DNA of 51,496 nt, from assembly GCA_946803715.1 (NCBI GenBank), contig CAMPET010000294.1, forward strand, positions 30,643 through 82,138, written 5' to 3'. The position numbers were made by a program, and so were the translations under genes. Shown in pieces: positions 12,439-25,620 of this stretch. The stretch is from Beroe ovata. Its lineage: Eukaryota > Ctenophora > Nuda > Beroida > Beroidae. The first letter of the stretch is position 1, and every line of letters begins with the position of its first letter. Below the pieces are notes generated by a model. That model saw only the letters and a program-made list of their open reading frames with translations. It was not told the DNA's origin and did not search any database.

Positions 12439-12520
12439 GTGTCTGAATTAGTACTCTCGGTAGGTGTGGGTGGTGGAACCATTAACTTGGAATGACGATA
12501 TCCCTCTCCAGATCGGCTCT

Positions 12521-12613
12521 GTCACGTGACCTGCTCCAATTGTCACGTGATCAGACCGCGCCGCGCACAATCACTGTCACGTGCTATAGAGTGGTTGTCA
12601 TGTGACTATAAAA
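12521..12613. promoter_or_regulatory. Candidate promoter: three CACGTG boxes and a TATA-like box
   Basis: CACGTG E-boxes sit at 12523-12528 (inside GTCACGTGAC), 12544-12549 and 12578-12583, followed by GTCATGTGAC at 12597 and TATAAAA at 12607-12613. CACGTG is bound by bHLH factors of the USF/MITF/TFE type. No gene was recognised just downstream on either strand, so the target is unknown. Confidence 0.4.
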
Positions 12614-13017
12614 CCCAACAAATCCATCCTCTAATCATTGTAATTATTGGCTTGTCAGAGAGACGATGAAGATGTTAATCTAATTGGCCAACGGATCCCT
12701 GGATTTTCATTGGCTAGTATCGGGATTTTCTCTCTCCCACATTTGAGTGCAGACCGCTTGTGAGCGCAATTATTTAGCACACACCTAGAACACGCGTTTA
12801 CTTGCTTTTCAGGGGTATTACAGGGGCTCAAATGACGGTCAACATGTGTGTATGAAGGGGACTGTGAGAAGGTAATGAAATTTTAGTTTTGGAGGACCAT
12901 GAAATTTAAACTGTGGCATTTGAGTGAGAACATACACACAAGACTTCACGGTGAGTGTGTGTGTGTGTGGAACCCCTCCCTCAATATAGTGTTTACATAA
13001 GGGGGACACATCATTCG

Positions 13018-13588
13018 GCGATAACATTTGGCATAGGTTCAGCAACCAATCTCTTCCAAACTGGCCAGTGTTACCGTGATGACTTCGTTTCAACATGATC
13101 AATTATGGTCAATAGCTACTCAAACCGTTAAATCTGTGATCATTCCACTGGTGATTGGAACCCGTTACGTATACGAATTGGGAAATGATCTGAACCATGA
13201 CCTATGGCTGGAGTGGTGGCCAAATATAGTGACGGTGGTCCATGATAACAGGGGTAGGGTGATTGGTGGGAATTGAGAACCCGTGCCAGGTTTAATAGAA
13301 CGAGTGCTTGGTGCTGAGTTGGGGGGGGGGTANGCGATAACATTTGGCATAGGTTCAGCAACCAATCTCTTCCAAACTGGTCAGTGTTGCCGTGATGACT
13401 TCGTTTCAACATGATCAATCATGGTCAATAGCTACTCAAACCGTTAAATCTGTGATCATTCCACTGGTGATTGGAACTCGTTACGTATACGAATTGAGAA
13501 ATGATCTGAACCATGACCTATGGCTGGAGTGGTGGCCAAATATAGTGACGGTGGTCTATGATAACAGGGGTAGGGTGATTGGTGCTGA
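13018..13588. repeat. Haplotype duplication around gap n 13333
   Basis: About 13018-13270 and 13334-13586 are nearly identical, both starting GCGATAACATTTGGCATAGG, with scattered single-base differences. A poly-G tract precedes n 13333, and a matching poly-G tract follows the second copy. This looks like two alleles joined end to end. Confidence 0.85.
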
Positions 13589-15841
13589 ATTAGGGGGGGG
13601 GGGTACAGAAAGTAGTGAGAATTCGTGGATCTGTGGTTGGGGGAATAGGAGTCTAACAACATGAAGTACTAGATGAAGTGTTGTTTGGTTGCAAACCTGT
13701 TTCCAATACTTAGTCAGAGAATATCCTAATTCCGAAGCAGTGATGGTCCAAACACTGTCAGTTATGTGCCATGTATACCTTACTCAAGGTTTAGTTATGC
13801 GACCTATGGAATGTTTATCATCGGCACTGGTTGAAGTAAACAAGGTCGTGGCATGTTACTAACACTGGAATATTGTGCGGGGGATTCCAAAGTATATCAC
13901 TTCCACCACTCAAAGATGGAAATGATAAAACATTGATCCTAAATACTCAAACTGAAATTTTCGTCAGAAATTCATTTCGGGTTGCATCCACTTGACGAGG
14001 AACCACAACACAAAAGTTTTGATGATCTGTCCCCTTATGAAAATGACCGAGCTATTTCTCTGATTTCAGTTTGAGAAGGTAAGGATCACGGGTGAAATGG
14101 GAAAACTTTTGTTTTTGCATCCTCAATTACCACGTGCTTCAACCCGTGTGCCCCTTTGTAATTCCTTAGCTACACAATATGCTATCAACTGTTCAATCTT
14201 ATCAAACCTGTCGTCCTATGTTTTTATCTACTGGCAGTTTTCACTGTCGCTCATCTTCACAGAGTCTTGTGACTGTCAAAGTGACTGTCAAAATATCTGA
14301 AACATTGGGATGATAAACTATGATCATGATACAGGAACCGTATAAAGTGTGTCGTATAACATACTAGAAAACCCGTCGGTTGGATGCGATGCTACGAATG
14401 GGATGTGAAGACTGGAGTTGAAATTGATATGACGTATAACAATCGTCCATTCTCCCAATAAACCAGGCCTATCTTAGACTTCTTTAGCTGACCCAGATCT
14501 GATGAATTGTGTCTCTTCCTATCACCCCAACACTCTCTCACTCTCCCCCCTTTTTCCATGTGTCTCGTGAGGTGGTATAGGGTGGTATGAGGTGGCATCA
14601 TATCATCCTCTCTCTCTCGTGACATACCTATCTAATCTCTCTGTGACCCCCTGCATCCATCTATATATAGGGTGAGCGAGTGTCTCAATTGAGAGAAACA
14701 GTGACAGGGTGCATTAAAACTATGATTACCACAGGTGTGTCTCAATTGAGCCCTGATACTGCAGTGCCGCGCGACTGCATTATGAGTTACCATGGTGACA
14801 AAGTGTCACGTTGTAAACGATCACGTGACTCATTGCTTCCTCAACCGTGACCCGGTGTTGTGAGGCATTATCGGGTCATCCCCCCACCAATGACTGAAAT
14901 TATCATACACGGTGATAGGGGGTCGGGCTTCTCTTAGCATTACCAGTCTCCATAGGAACCAGAGGTGGCGTCGCCTTGGCTGCAGTTTAGATGCTCAACA
15001 CACCAATTAAACTTACTACAGAACAACTTTACAGAGCAGAAGGTTCGCAAAATTTCCGAGAAAATGGAAACAAAAACAAGGAACCAGTACCTCAACGGTT
15101 GTTATCATTCCTCAGAAGTATGGGGAATGTCATGGTTACCATGTGTCATGGTTACCAGTTGTCATGGTTACCAGTTTCAAGGAGTTCCCTTGGCAACAGT
15201 GCAAACATGTTGTGAATACCTAGTGGGGTGAATGGTGAGCAAAATCCTATCAAACAAGCATAATATTAGCTCTAGTAAGAAATTCAGATTCCAATACTTA
15301 TCCATTGAAATTTTTCATTGAATAAGACGAAATTGCTTCATATCAATTCAAAATTCAAATTCCATTCAAAGTACCTAACATTTTCATTTCTAACAATTCT
15401 TTCAAATAGAAGAGAACAAACCATGGAACCATTAACAAGGATTAAAATACACTTGTTTCCAACCCCTTCTTGTATCACTAATATATCTCCTATCTCAGAA
15501 GTTTAGATTAGAATTTGGAGAGCAAATGACCAATGAGGAGGTAGCATTGCTGCTGAGCAAATGACCAATAGGTGATCAGGAATATTCTGGCTGATGGGGG
15601 ATTTGACTGCTATGATCAGCTGTGCACATCATATAGTGATGACTGCTGTCGAAGTCGAAGTGAAGTCCACTTACAGTGCCCTCACGCAGACACCTTATAG
15701 TCTCTATGGGAACAGACCGTGTCGCCTTGGTAACAGCGGGGGGGCAGGGGTAATTGAGGACCCGTACTTTGCACTATTGTCAAGAGGTGCTTTTGTTACT
15801 AAGGACAATAGCACACGAATACCGCCCTAAGTATTAGGGGG

Positions 15842-15842
<1 letters not shown>

Positions 15843-15874
<32 letters not shown>

Positions 15875-15875
15875 N

Positions 15876-15909
<34 letters not shown>
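15843..15909. repeat. TG microsatellite with internal gap
   Basis: Pure TG on both sides of n 15875, so its true length is unknown. Confidence 0.9.
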
Positions 15910-15912
<3 letters not shown>

Positions 15913-16566
15913 GTGTCATGTTGTTGAGGGTTGTATCGCAGCAGTCTATTGCTAAAGTCTATCCCATGAGTAGTGTCATAAAAGAGAGAAGGGCTGTCCC
16001 TGCAGTGTGCTATCTTACACTGCAGTGGAGGACTCGGATATATTTTCATTGGTCACTTGGTTCGGAAGAAAGGAGGCAACTTTGATTCAAACTTCAAACT
16101 ATAGTTTATCCTATCATCTAACAACATTTCAACATATTGCTATCGTAAAGCGGCACACGGAAATCCATCATAAGCCTAAGACTCCAGAACAGTATTATAC
16201 AGAGAATCAACTTACAAAATATTCAATCACTTTGACATCAAATATATATTCAATCACACAAAATTCATAAATTATACAAGGCAGATTAAATATTTCGGAA
16301 TTCTGACGTATTAAATCAGATGAGTGTCATGATGAGACATTTTCATTCCAACTTTTGTTTCTAAATCACAATCCAGCAGTTATCGATATTAATAAGACTG
16401 TGAGACTATTTCCATAAAAAGTTACTTAGATCAGAGATAAAAATACTCAAATACAAACAAACGAGAAGAAAACACACGCACACGCACTCAAATTTTAGCT
16501 CAATTTTGGTATCAATTTATACACAAATATCATCAAATGTTCCCTCCCTCCCCTACACTCTTAGTG

Positions 16567-18138
16567 TCACTCTATGAACTTCCCCTCCAAGAGTTTAGTG
16601 TCAGTAGGGATGACAGCAGTAGCAGTGTCAGCTAGGAGCGACCCCTCAGTCCAGTTTATCAGACTATTGAATGCGAGTTCGTACTGATAGAGCTGTTCCT
16701 TTAGCTGTTTGATTTCTGTTTCCATGGAGAACATCTTGATGTCCTGCTCTGTTTGGATACTCTTCTCAGAGGATTTGTGAGCCACGGTCTCCAGCAACTT
16801 CTGATACGTGTTCACGTCTATGATGTAAGCATTGTTGCTCGTATCCATGGCAACAGCAGGAGTGTTGCGTTGCACGTGCTGCACAGGTTGCTGCACGTGC
16901 TGTTGCACAGGTTGCTGGAGGATGACACCACTCGGCACTGGTTTCTTGACACCACCGGTCTCAGCCATTGCGAGGTTCTGTTTCAGCGTGAGGAGAGAGT
17001 TTTGCAACTCTAGAAACAGATCAGAGTCGCGCTGAGGACTCGTGGTATCCATAGCGACATCGGAGTTGCTAGGCGACAACCCATCTGATCGGAGACTATT
17101 GGAGGAGGAGGTGGTGGGGGTAAGCCCGTTAGTAAGAGAGTATATCAGGTTCGTCTCGTACTGTGGTGACACACTATTCCCATGTTTGAAGGGACTTGTG
17201 CTACTACTGCTAGGCTCGCTCTTTACCAATGGAGCTGACATTATCGGCTCAGGGCTCTCAGTCACGTGACTAGCCGTGTTGTTGATGTTGCTTCCCTCCT
17301 GTAGATTGGCTGGGAGACTGATGATAGGCCCCACTGAAGATACTATTCGAGGGGTGGGATAGTGAGGAGCGGGAAGGGAGGTTGGGTAGGGAGGATAGCT
17401 CGGAGTGTGAGATGAAGGGGAGGAAGCAGGCGGGGACGGGATGAAGCTGGAGAGGGGAGAATTCTTCACAGGGGTGGTGAACACAGAGGACGTGGAGCCC
17501 ATGATCTCACACCCGGGGAGTGTGTTGCTGGGCTTAGTAAAACTGGAGGTAGAGGTCCCCATGTTTACTGGAGGGAAGGTAGGGGTGAGAGTGGTGGTGT
17601 TGATATTTGCAGTGACACCTCCACTGCTACTTGACACCGGGCTGCTGAAGTTACCACCGCTCTTATCACTGCCGAAGAGCGCTGGCATGAGGGAGGTTAG
17701 CAGCTGCTGGATCTGTACAGCCTCGGGACTTTTCTGGAGATTGTTGTTATTGCTGTTGTTTAATAACATTGTGCTATTGCTCATTATCGGTTTAACGGTT
17801 TTGTGGGGCGTGTTTTTCGCCCTCATCTGGATTTCTGCCAGCATCTCTGGATTAGCACACCCGTTCAAGTTCTGTGTAGGAATGGCCTTTGTCTTGAGTC
17901 TCTTCCTCTGGCCCCCTATCCCCGTGATGGGGTAGTGGTGACTCCCCGAAGTGAAATCGTCTCGAGTAAAGTGCAGCTGACAAATCACACTGTATTGGGA
18001 CGGTTTGAAATCGGGTCTCCCTATCAGTTGCAGCCACATGCTCGCCAGCGTCGAATCTGTCGGAAACCGGAAAAAGGAAATCGCAGGGTTCCGCTTAGTG
18101 TTGGACGTGCATCCCAGCACACAGCAATTCTTAACCAT
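16567..18138 (-). CDS. THAP-domain protein, single exon, 523 aa
   Basis: Probable sequence-specific DNA-binding nuclear protein. The N-terminus is a THAP zinc finger of the C2CH type: ligands Cys6, Cys10, Cys53 and His56 (CQLHF), with conserved Trp35 and Pro26 and an AIPT segment resembling the AVPTIF box that closes the domain. Residues about 100-400 are low complexity, rich in Ser, Pro, Thr and Asn, with a Gln/Val/His-rich stretch (VQQHVQQPVQHVQ) near 415. The last 80 residues contain a predicted coiled coil (EIKQLKEQLYQYELAFNSL), a common dimerisation region in THAP proteins. The ATG sits four codons before the first zinc ligand, as usual for the family. No transposase-like region follows, so it is a host regulator rather than a P-element relative. 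It cannot be matched to a numbered vertebrate THAP. Confidence 0.85.
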   Translation of the reverse strand: MVKNCCVLGCTSNTKRNPAISFFRFPTDSTLASMWLQLIGRPDFKPSQYSVICQLHFTRDDFTSGSHHYPITGIGGQRKRLKTKAIPTQNLNGCANPEMLAEIQMRAKNTPHKTVKPIMSNSTMLLNNSNNNNLQKSPEAVQIQQLLTSLMPALFGSDKSGGNFSSPVSSSSGGVTANINTTTLTPTFPPVNMGTSTSSFTKPSNTLPGCEIMGSTSSVFTTPVKNSPLSSFIPSPPASSPSSHTPSYPPYPTSLPAPHYPTPRIVSSVGPIISLPANLQEGSNINNTASHVTESPEPIMSAPLVKSEPSSSSTSPFKHGNSVSPQYETNLIYSLTNGLTPTTSSSNSLRSDGLSPSNSDVAMDTTSPQRDSDLFLELQNSLLTLKQNLAMAETGGVKKPVPSGVILQQPVQQHVQQPVQHVQRNTPAVAMDTSNNAYIIDVNTYQKLLETVAHKSSEKSIQTEQDIKMFSMETEIKQLKEQLYQYELAFNSLINWTEGSLLADTATAVIPTDTKLLEGKFIE

Positions 18139-21100
18139 GACGCTGCACTGACCTAGACTAGGGGAGTGGGTTATAGCAGGATTTGGTACGGTGTACGGTC
18201 AGTAATGCACAGAGAACATTGATTATGAAACAGACAAGAGAACTGAGATACGCGGGCAAATGCTAACATTTTCAGGTTACAAGAAATCACAGTCACTTTG
18301 ATAAATAAACTATGCGACCGATGATTAGAAAAACTTAACAATAACGGACACGATAAAATATTCAAGTTATATATACTCGAGTATAGGGGTCAAAAGACAG
18401 ACTGCTGTCGAAAATTGACTACATTCTGTCAAGACAGAGAACTATAATGATCATGCTATGAGACCAATGCCACGAACACACTGCTTTCATCGAACAGAGT
18501 TCAGAGGTCAGCGGCAGCCACTTCGCACATTCAAATAGACACACACATGGGGAGGGAGGGGTATCATCAGTCTACGGATCATCGTTATTATCATGTGTCG
18601 GCAATGTTTCGAGTCATGAGTGATCGTGACTCCGAGAGAGATGTGAGAGAGAGAGTGATCTCGGACAATTATAACTCAAGAGAGCTATTAGAGATTGACA
18701 CTTGGATCTAATGCCGGAAACCAGGGAATTCTAACTCGGCATGCTCGCCACGAGATAAGCAGCCAATGGTGCGCGTTGCGTAGCAACAATCACGTGGGTT
18801 ACCCTGGTCATGTGACTCTCGCATTGTCTTTAGAGAAGATTTCGAGAGCATATGATAAGCGGGAGTACATATTAGTGACAAGGAGAGAACACGTGATCCC
18901 TATTGAGATACACATGTGTCAGGAAATTACCATTTACCAGGAAACCTAATCACGGCGGTCCTCTAAATTAGACACTGAACAGGGGGAGAAGGGCGGCCAC
19001 AAATGACGATTCACATGATGATTATTGTCCCCTCAAAATGAGTGCTAATATAATGACAAGGCACCTTATTATAGTTCAATTATCAGAGGAAATTAGAAGA
19101 TTGAGTAAAACACGGAATAATCAACTATAACAGAGAGAGAGAGAGAGTGAGGCTATAACAGAAAGACCGTCACAGACTTATGTTATGTGTTACTACGTGA
19201 GCTAGTATCCCGCGTCCTGCTTGACACATACACCACTCCTCCTATTCAGTATCTTATCATGATGCGCAACACAGAGCCTCACAGCGAGAACAAAACAAGC
19301 TGAGAAATAATTAAAACTTGTGTTTCGAGTTCGGACCATATAGCTCGCTACGATAACAAGAGCGGACGAGTGCTTGTCAGAAGACATGCAGCAACGACGG
19401 CAGCGACGATATAAAGGGAACTTTTTCAAGCATTATATAACAATTGTGCGTTCTCAGATCACTCACAACTCTCACACGTGATAAAAACACACACACACAC
19501 TGCCTAAAGTTTCGAGAAAGCTTATCACTCGAGGACGCAGAGTCATATAGATATAACAAACAATGGACTGTGACTTAGATACAGTGATGGAATGGTTGTT
19601 ATGCTTTACTGTGGTTGAGAAGCATATTGAAAATTGCGAATAAAAAATAGCCCCCTTAGTTACTTATCAAAATCATGGTGATAGGACAATTTGAATATTA
19701 AATTTATTAATTGAGGGGTGTAAGAATTTATGCATATGAGAGCCACGTTATGCTAAGGACCTAGGGAGCTCAAGATTGAAACTTGGGACATTCTTATTGA
19801 AATTTCTATATTATCCGAACGTTTTTTTGTGGAAATTATAAAGAAAATTCATGCATACTTCTTAGTAACTGTCTTTTAGAGAACTGGGATAAAGAAGACT
19901 TAACATCATGTCATAAAATAGACGTGATATCAACATTTTGGTAAATCATCTGACATTTCATTTGATTCAGAATATTGGCAAAGTTGGTTAAAATATTAGA
20001 GGTTCTGATTAGAGATGGCTTCAGTACCTAACACGGCTCATATGAACCTCTGAGACAATTCTAAGATGTCATAATGAGTATAAGTAAATGAAACTCAATA
20101 GCTATGACACATTGATCAAACACTATGTAGATAGGTAGTGAGTAGGTACCTACCTACTGTACATGTCAGAGCCTCATCAAAACAGTAAGGTATGCTTGAT
20201 ATGAGGTTGCATATTAAAAATTTTTTGTAGGTATTCTTTAATGAGTGGGTTAAGCTCAAATAGAAAATCATCATTAGCATTATCTTGAATGTTATCTTAA
20301 TTGGCTTCTGAGTCCAAGAAATCCCAATCTGTTTATCTCTTGTTAAGAATAGGTAGGTCTTAGCAAAGCAGGCCCTAGATACAAGTCTTATGTGGTGCAT
20401 ATAATTGACCTTCCCAATTGAAACATAGAGTGAAAATCCAGGGACACAACTCTCAGTGCTCAGATGAATTGGTGAATTGACAAGCCAAATCTCATAATGT
20501 GACAATATTAAAAACCCTCAAATTTAATTGTATGATAGATTATTCAGGTGTAAGAGTAAATATGAAGCTCCAATAGAGAAATACAACTGCAGAGCCCTGA
20601 GCCGCGATGCTGGTCCTTAGATCCTACAGCCTGCAAGTGGTTTATATGGACTAGGGAGTATCATAAAGATATATTCAGAACAGAGAATGTTGCTACATTA
20701 TCTTTCATTGTTATCCTGATATAATACCTATAACACTACACAACTGTATTTACCGAAGAATGAAAACTAGTCGAATCATTGTTCTGATACTAGGTAACCA
20801 GACACTCGTGATCACTTATCTCAGCTAAAATACCCAACAATTATTTCATGTCAATTTATCATTGATATTTATTAAAAATATTATTGTAAATTTTGTGCGC
20901 GGCGCGCCGTTAGCGGTAAATAATGCTTTATTGGAAATAATTATTTGTCACACTGTACCTTTACAGTCTATATCATTGCAATTATTGAATTGTCACACAA
21001 TAAAATCATCTAAGAAGTATGGTTTGGCCATTTATAATAATTGTGGGAAAACGCGCGCGCGGCTCAGCATGCAATATGATACCATTATTTTATTCTCAAA

Positions 21101-21527
21101 ATTAACAAAATGATATATGAAATGCATGTGCAAATGCACAATTTGCATCATCAAATACTTGAATCCGATCAGTTGCAGTTCCTCGAAAAATAAACATATT
21201 ACAAGAAGATTATATCGTTTTCTTTTAACCCGACTTTTGAATCCGCTACCTCTGAACAAAATTAACAACTTTATTTTTTGATAAATGTTTTTATTATAAC
21301 ACTTCGATAAAAGTGATGGTTCTATACCAAAATTTATTTCATTCTATTCTAAATTACATAATAGCACCACCATAACTATTCCTAGTAGACATTTGTAAGC
21401 TTTTTAGTTATACTCAAAATCGAATCTTGAGTAGGGAAATGTCTAAGCAGGGGGAATATCAAAGTCTTCCATCTCTAAGCAAATATGTGCTCTGAGATAT
21501 CTGGTTAATATCTCTTCTTGCTTCCCT
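18139..21527. other. Intergenic region between divergent THAP and FBXO genes
   Basis: AT-rich, no gene recognised. It presumably carries both promoters, since the flanking genes point away from each other. Visible motifs include the palindrome GTTGCGTAGCAAC at 18775-18787 (resembling an RFX X-box but one base short), CACGTG near 18791 and 18891, and GC-rich patches (CGCGGCGCGCCG near 20898 and CGCGCGCGCGGC near 21052). Confidence 0.55.
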
Positions 21528-24500
21528 ATGGATCATCTCCACTGCAACTTCTGTTTCTCATTATACTGTTCAGAAGCTTCGGAGGTAAGGTTACAGGTAG
21601 CAAGGCATTATCTACATGACTGCATATGAGGATTGTTACAATTTATCCTTTACAGTGCCCTGTTGTACACTGTGTCAGCGGATGTTCAGCGAAATTTCAT
21701 AAATGTAAAGAAGAAGATCATGCTTTGGTGTGTCCTCAAGCACTGGTCCAGTGCATTAATGTGGGGAATGGATGTGGTGTCTTGGTACCAAGATGTCGGA
21801 TGTCTCATCACTTGATGTCATGTCCAGCTTATGTAGTTATTTGCTGCTTCCAGGTAACTAGAATAGATAAGCATATACACCTGCTCATGTTATTATAGAA
21901 TGGAAATTACTACTCTTACTTTCACAGTGGGTAAGGAAGATGCTTCAGAGTAGCTCCCCAACTCATGCTCATTTCATGAGGAAACCAAAGAGCTGTCATA
22001 AACAGCTTGACATGGGTCTCACTTTCTATGACCAGAAACGAGGTAAGTTATAGGTGAGACTCATCACTACATCGTCACATTGCACAATTCTACATATTCT
22101 ATGTCATTGATCCAGGGAAGAAGAAACTGGATCAATATGTGGGAAGAGATGGACTAAAAGCCTGCCAAACTGTGGAAGTTGGAAAAGATCACTTCAGTAC
22201 GTTTATTTTTCTTACGCATATTTTGTTAACAGTCTTTGATAGAATGAGCCAGTCTACACAGTTCACTTATTGCGGCCTACTTGCCCCGTTATGAATAGCG
22301 GCTATTCAATAGCCTAATATACCTGTCCCCACAGTGGTATTGTATACCTATGATATTAGCATACATCCTGGATTCTAGCACCCAGCTGTGTAATTACTCC
22401 GTGATAAAGAGGGGAGAGAGAGTGGGGCCAGGGGGAGTGTGGGGAGTGGAGAGTGGGGCCAGGGGAGTGAGGGGAGTGGAGAGTGGGGACTGGGTGTCAA
22501 GTAATACACGCATGCACACACACACACAACACGCACACACAGTTATCTGTTATATACCCAATGTGTGTGTGAGAGATCTCGTTAATCAGGTTACAGAAAC
22601 CATGATCTCAAGATTAGAACATGGTTTTGATCATTAGGACAGTTAGGAATCACGTTATTTCGCCCTATTTTTTCCTGTATATCAGAACTCGTGATGCACT
22701 TTCCTGATGCACTTCCAACTTCCCGGATACAGTTATAAGAAACACTGAGCGGGTAGAGTGTGCCTGAAGTATGACAGCATACATGCAATTATCTCATTAT
22801 CTCATTAGGCAATCATGTATGTCGCGTATAGACTCCACAACATTTAGCTGATGCAGACTCCTCTTATCATAGAGTAGAGACTCAACTTTCTCCTGGGCTG
22901 ACACAGAGCTATGTAGAGGGAGAGATATAGAGTAAAATACCTCGAGCAGTGAGCGACTCATTAATGTAGGCGTTGCTAAGAGTAACACCACAAAAAGGGA
23001 AATAGAAGCACTGTGTAGGACCTTTGAGAGGGTTGGACTTGGAGTTACAAATTGCATCAGCTTCCTCACATGCTGACACAGCTCTTATTGTCCCAGATTT
23101 CAGTTACAAGTACAACCCAGCCCACCCGAAAACTGGACCCCTCCTCTGGTACCGTACAGACGTGGAATCTATCAAACCTGTGGAGAATGGCAGACGACCT
23201 CTCTACCTACGGCAGGTGTGTGTGATCTGAGTGTGTGATAAGTGCGCGAATAGTGGTCAGTATGTGTGATCACTGATCAGTATGACGATCAGCATGCGTG
23301 ATGCGATTATATTGTGTTATCAGTGCGTGATTCGCGTGTGATTCGCGTGTGACACTTGTAACCCTTGTTTAGGTTCCGCAGTATCTGCAGAACTGTGCTG
23401 CGTACATCCCTCCCCCACCCTTAGACTGGACAAAACCAGTGGCGGTGAAGCTACCTAACAAAGTCAAGGTACATGTCACGTGCTTGTGATAGCAACACAT
23501 TAACACATAAACATAGGTACCTACATATACACAGACACACACTCAAACACACACACACTCAAACACACATACACGTCATGACCATTGTACAAACACGTAT
23601 TCCATTGAGTAAACAAACACCACAGTTCTTCTATTACACAGCGGATTCTGCGGCCGTGTCAACATGACGTCATGAAATAAAGTGGAACTGTTCCACACAT
23701 TTCATTAGACACGTGTAGATTTGTGTAGACACGTGTAGATATGTGCGTTGTCATGGATACACGATGTTGTCATGGTTACTTGTCACAGGTACACGTTACT
23801 GAGTCGACAGCCAGCTGTACACCAGTGTGTGCGGACAGCTCAACTCACGAGGGGGAAGACGAGGTTTGCAGACACCGACTTCCACTGAACCACTTCCACT
23901 GACACCACTTACACTGACACCACTTACACTGACACCACTTCCACTGACACCACTCCCACTGACACCACTCCCACTGACACCACTCCTCACTCTCTTAACA
24001 ATCTCTAACACCACTTGAGATACCAATTTCACAAACACTTCCTCTGTACACAGTGTACACGAGTGGAGACCTCGTTTTCGTGTTACAACATCATCGCCAT
24101 CAACAATTTGCCCCGGCTACACCGCACCGAGGCTAGTCTCCACATGACATGTGTACAGTTGTTCAGACGGGATCAGATGCAGAGTCACCTCGACACTGTT
24201 CATAATAGGATAATGGCCGGTATGTGGTTCACACCCCTCATTCAATCCCACCTAATTGACGCTCTTATCGCCACATTCCTCTTGCCACTTACTTCTCCCT
24301 ATCCCAATTCCTCCACCCCCTTTCCTTACTCCCCCACTCACCCACTCTCTCTCTCCCCCTAACTCCCCTCTCCTTTCCTCACTCCCCCTCTCTCCCCCAC
24401 TCAGGCATAATGGACGGGTGGATGATTGAGCGATGTCCGCTGGCTGTGTACGGGTGCGAATACCATCATCTCAGAGTGCGACCCAAGGGGGGCAAACACG

Positions 24501-25567
24501 AGGTAATCAGTGCCATGAGTATCAGTGTCACGTGATCCATAACCATGACCATTCCTTTCTTATGGTTTATTGGTTTACCAATGTCCGATATTATTTGGCA
24601 TATTCATTCATGTCGGTGAAAGGTTTTCTATTCTTCTCATGAACATTCTATAGACATGTGACGTGTGTTTTTTCAGATAAAGTTTGACGATGAGCTCGGT
24701 GTTTTCTATGTGAGGAGTAAGGTGGAGCTACCCCCTCCCTCCTCCACACTCATTCCCCCTCTCCCAGCCGAAATCTGGTGTCTCATAGGTAATGATGGAG
24801 ACCATGATTCCGCCACACTCGCCCCTCTTTAATGAGATGTTCCCTCATTCCCCCACCCACTCCCCCACTCCCCCACTCCCCTAACTCCCCCTTACTCCCC
24901 CAGGGCAGTACTGTGACAGTTACACTCTATTCCAACTGTCCCTCCTCTCCTCACTCCACCACATCGTCTCTCTCCACCTCATACACAGCCGTGGACTCGT
25001 CACCCGTAGATGGGAGCCGTCTCCACGGATACCGCGGTTGTCATGGAAACAGCACAGTCAGGTAACAGTGGCTGGTAGAACGATGGTGCATATTAACTGT
25101 CTCCTCGCTGCATGCCCTCTCTATCGCTGGGTAGATAAGAAGAAGGTTTGTCTGATTCGCATGATAGCAGCAATTATTGAAGGGTGATCCCGCATCTTGC
25201 CCTGAACTACATAGATATTGTGGGATTATTGCACTATATACTATAGTTGTGAAACCTGTGTTTTTGCTGACACACTAGAGACACAACAGTGGATTTGTAT
25301 AATTCAGGCAGGATGAAACTGCTATTGTATCTAAACATTACTGTTATTTGCACGTCAATCAAATACTTGTCAAACATTGTGATAAGTGAACTGAAATCAT
25401 CGTGTCAACTAGCTTCATGCTATTTAGTCTGCGTGTGCACTGTAATTTCCATCAGCTGTTTCAGATGTATTTTCCAAAAACGGTGAGACTGATTGTTGTG
25501 GTAGAGCTACATTTTGAGTCTGAATAGCACTTGTATTAGCATGACACACACCACACACACGCACACA

Positions 25568-25620
<53 letters not shown>

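Larger units (their letters stand above)
10350..16566. other. Intergenic region upstream of the FSIP2-like gene
   Basis: No protein-coding gene could be supported. Contents: AT-rich DNA, a TG-rich run (11610-11710), a CA run (12335-12436), a cluster of CACGTG boxes (12521-12613), a haplotype duplication around n 13333, two TCTCAATTGAG motifs about 70 bp apart (14682-14756), repeats of CATGGTTACCA (15131-15175) and a TG run broken by n 15875. Short open frames here are low-complexity or unmatched. Confidence 0.65.

Noticed and set aside
18775-18787. GTTGCGTAGCAAC as an RFX X-box
   Set aside because: A clean palindrome, but its spacer is one base shorter than the usual X-box, so it was not listed as a regulatory site.
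20116-20505. 129-codon minus-strand open frame
   Set aside because: AT-rich, no recognised motif and no splice context; probably chance.
23796-24038. Gly/Ser/Val-repeat open frame (minus strand)
   Set aside because: Translation of the 15-bp intronic minisatellite in the FBXO gene.
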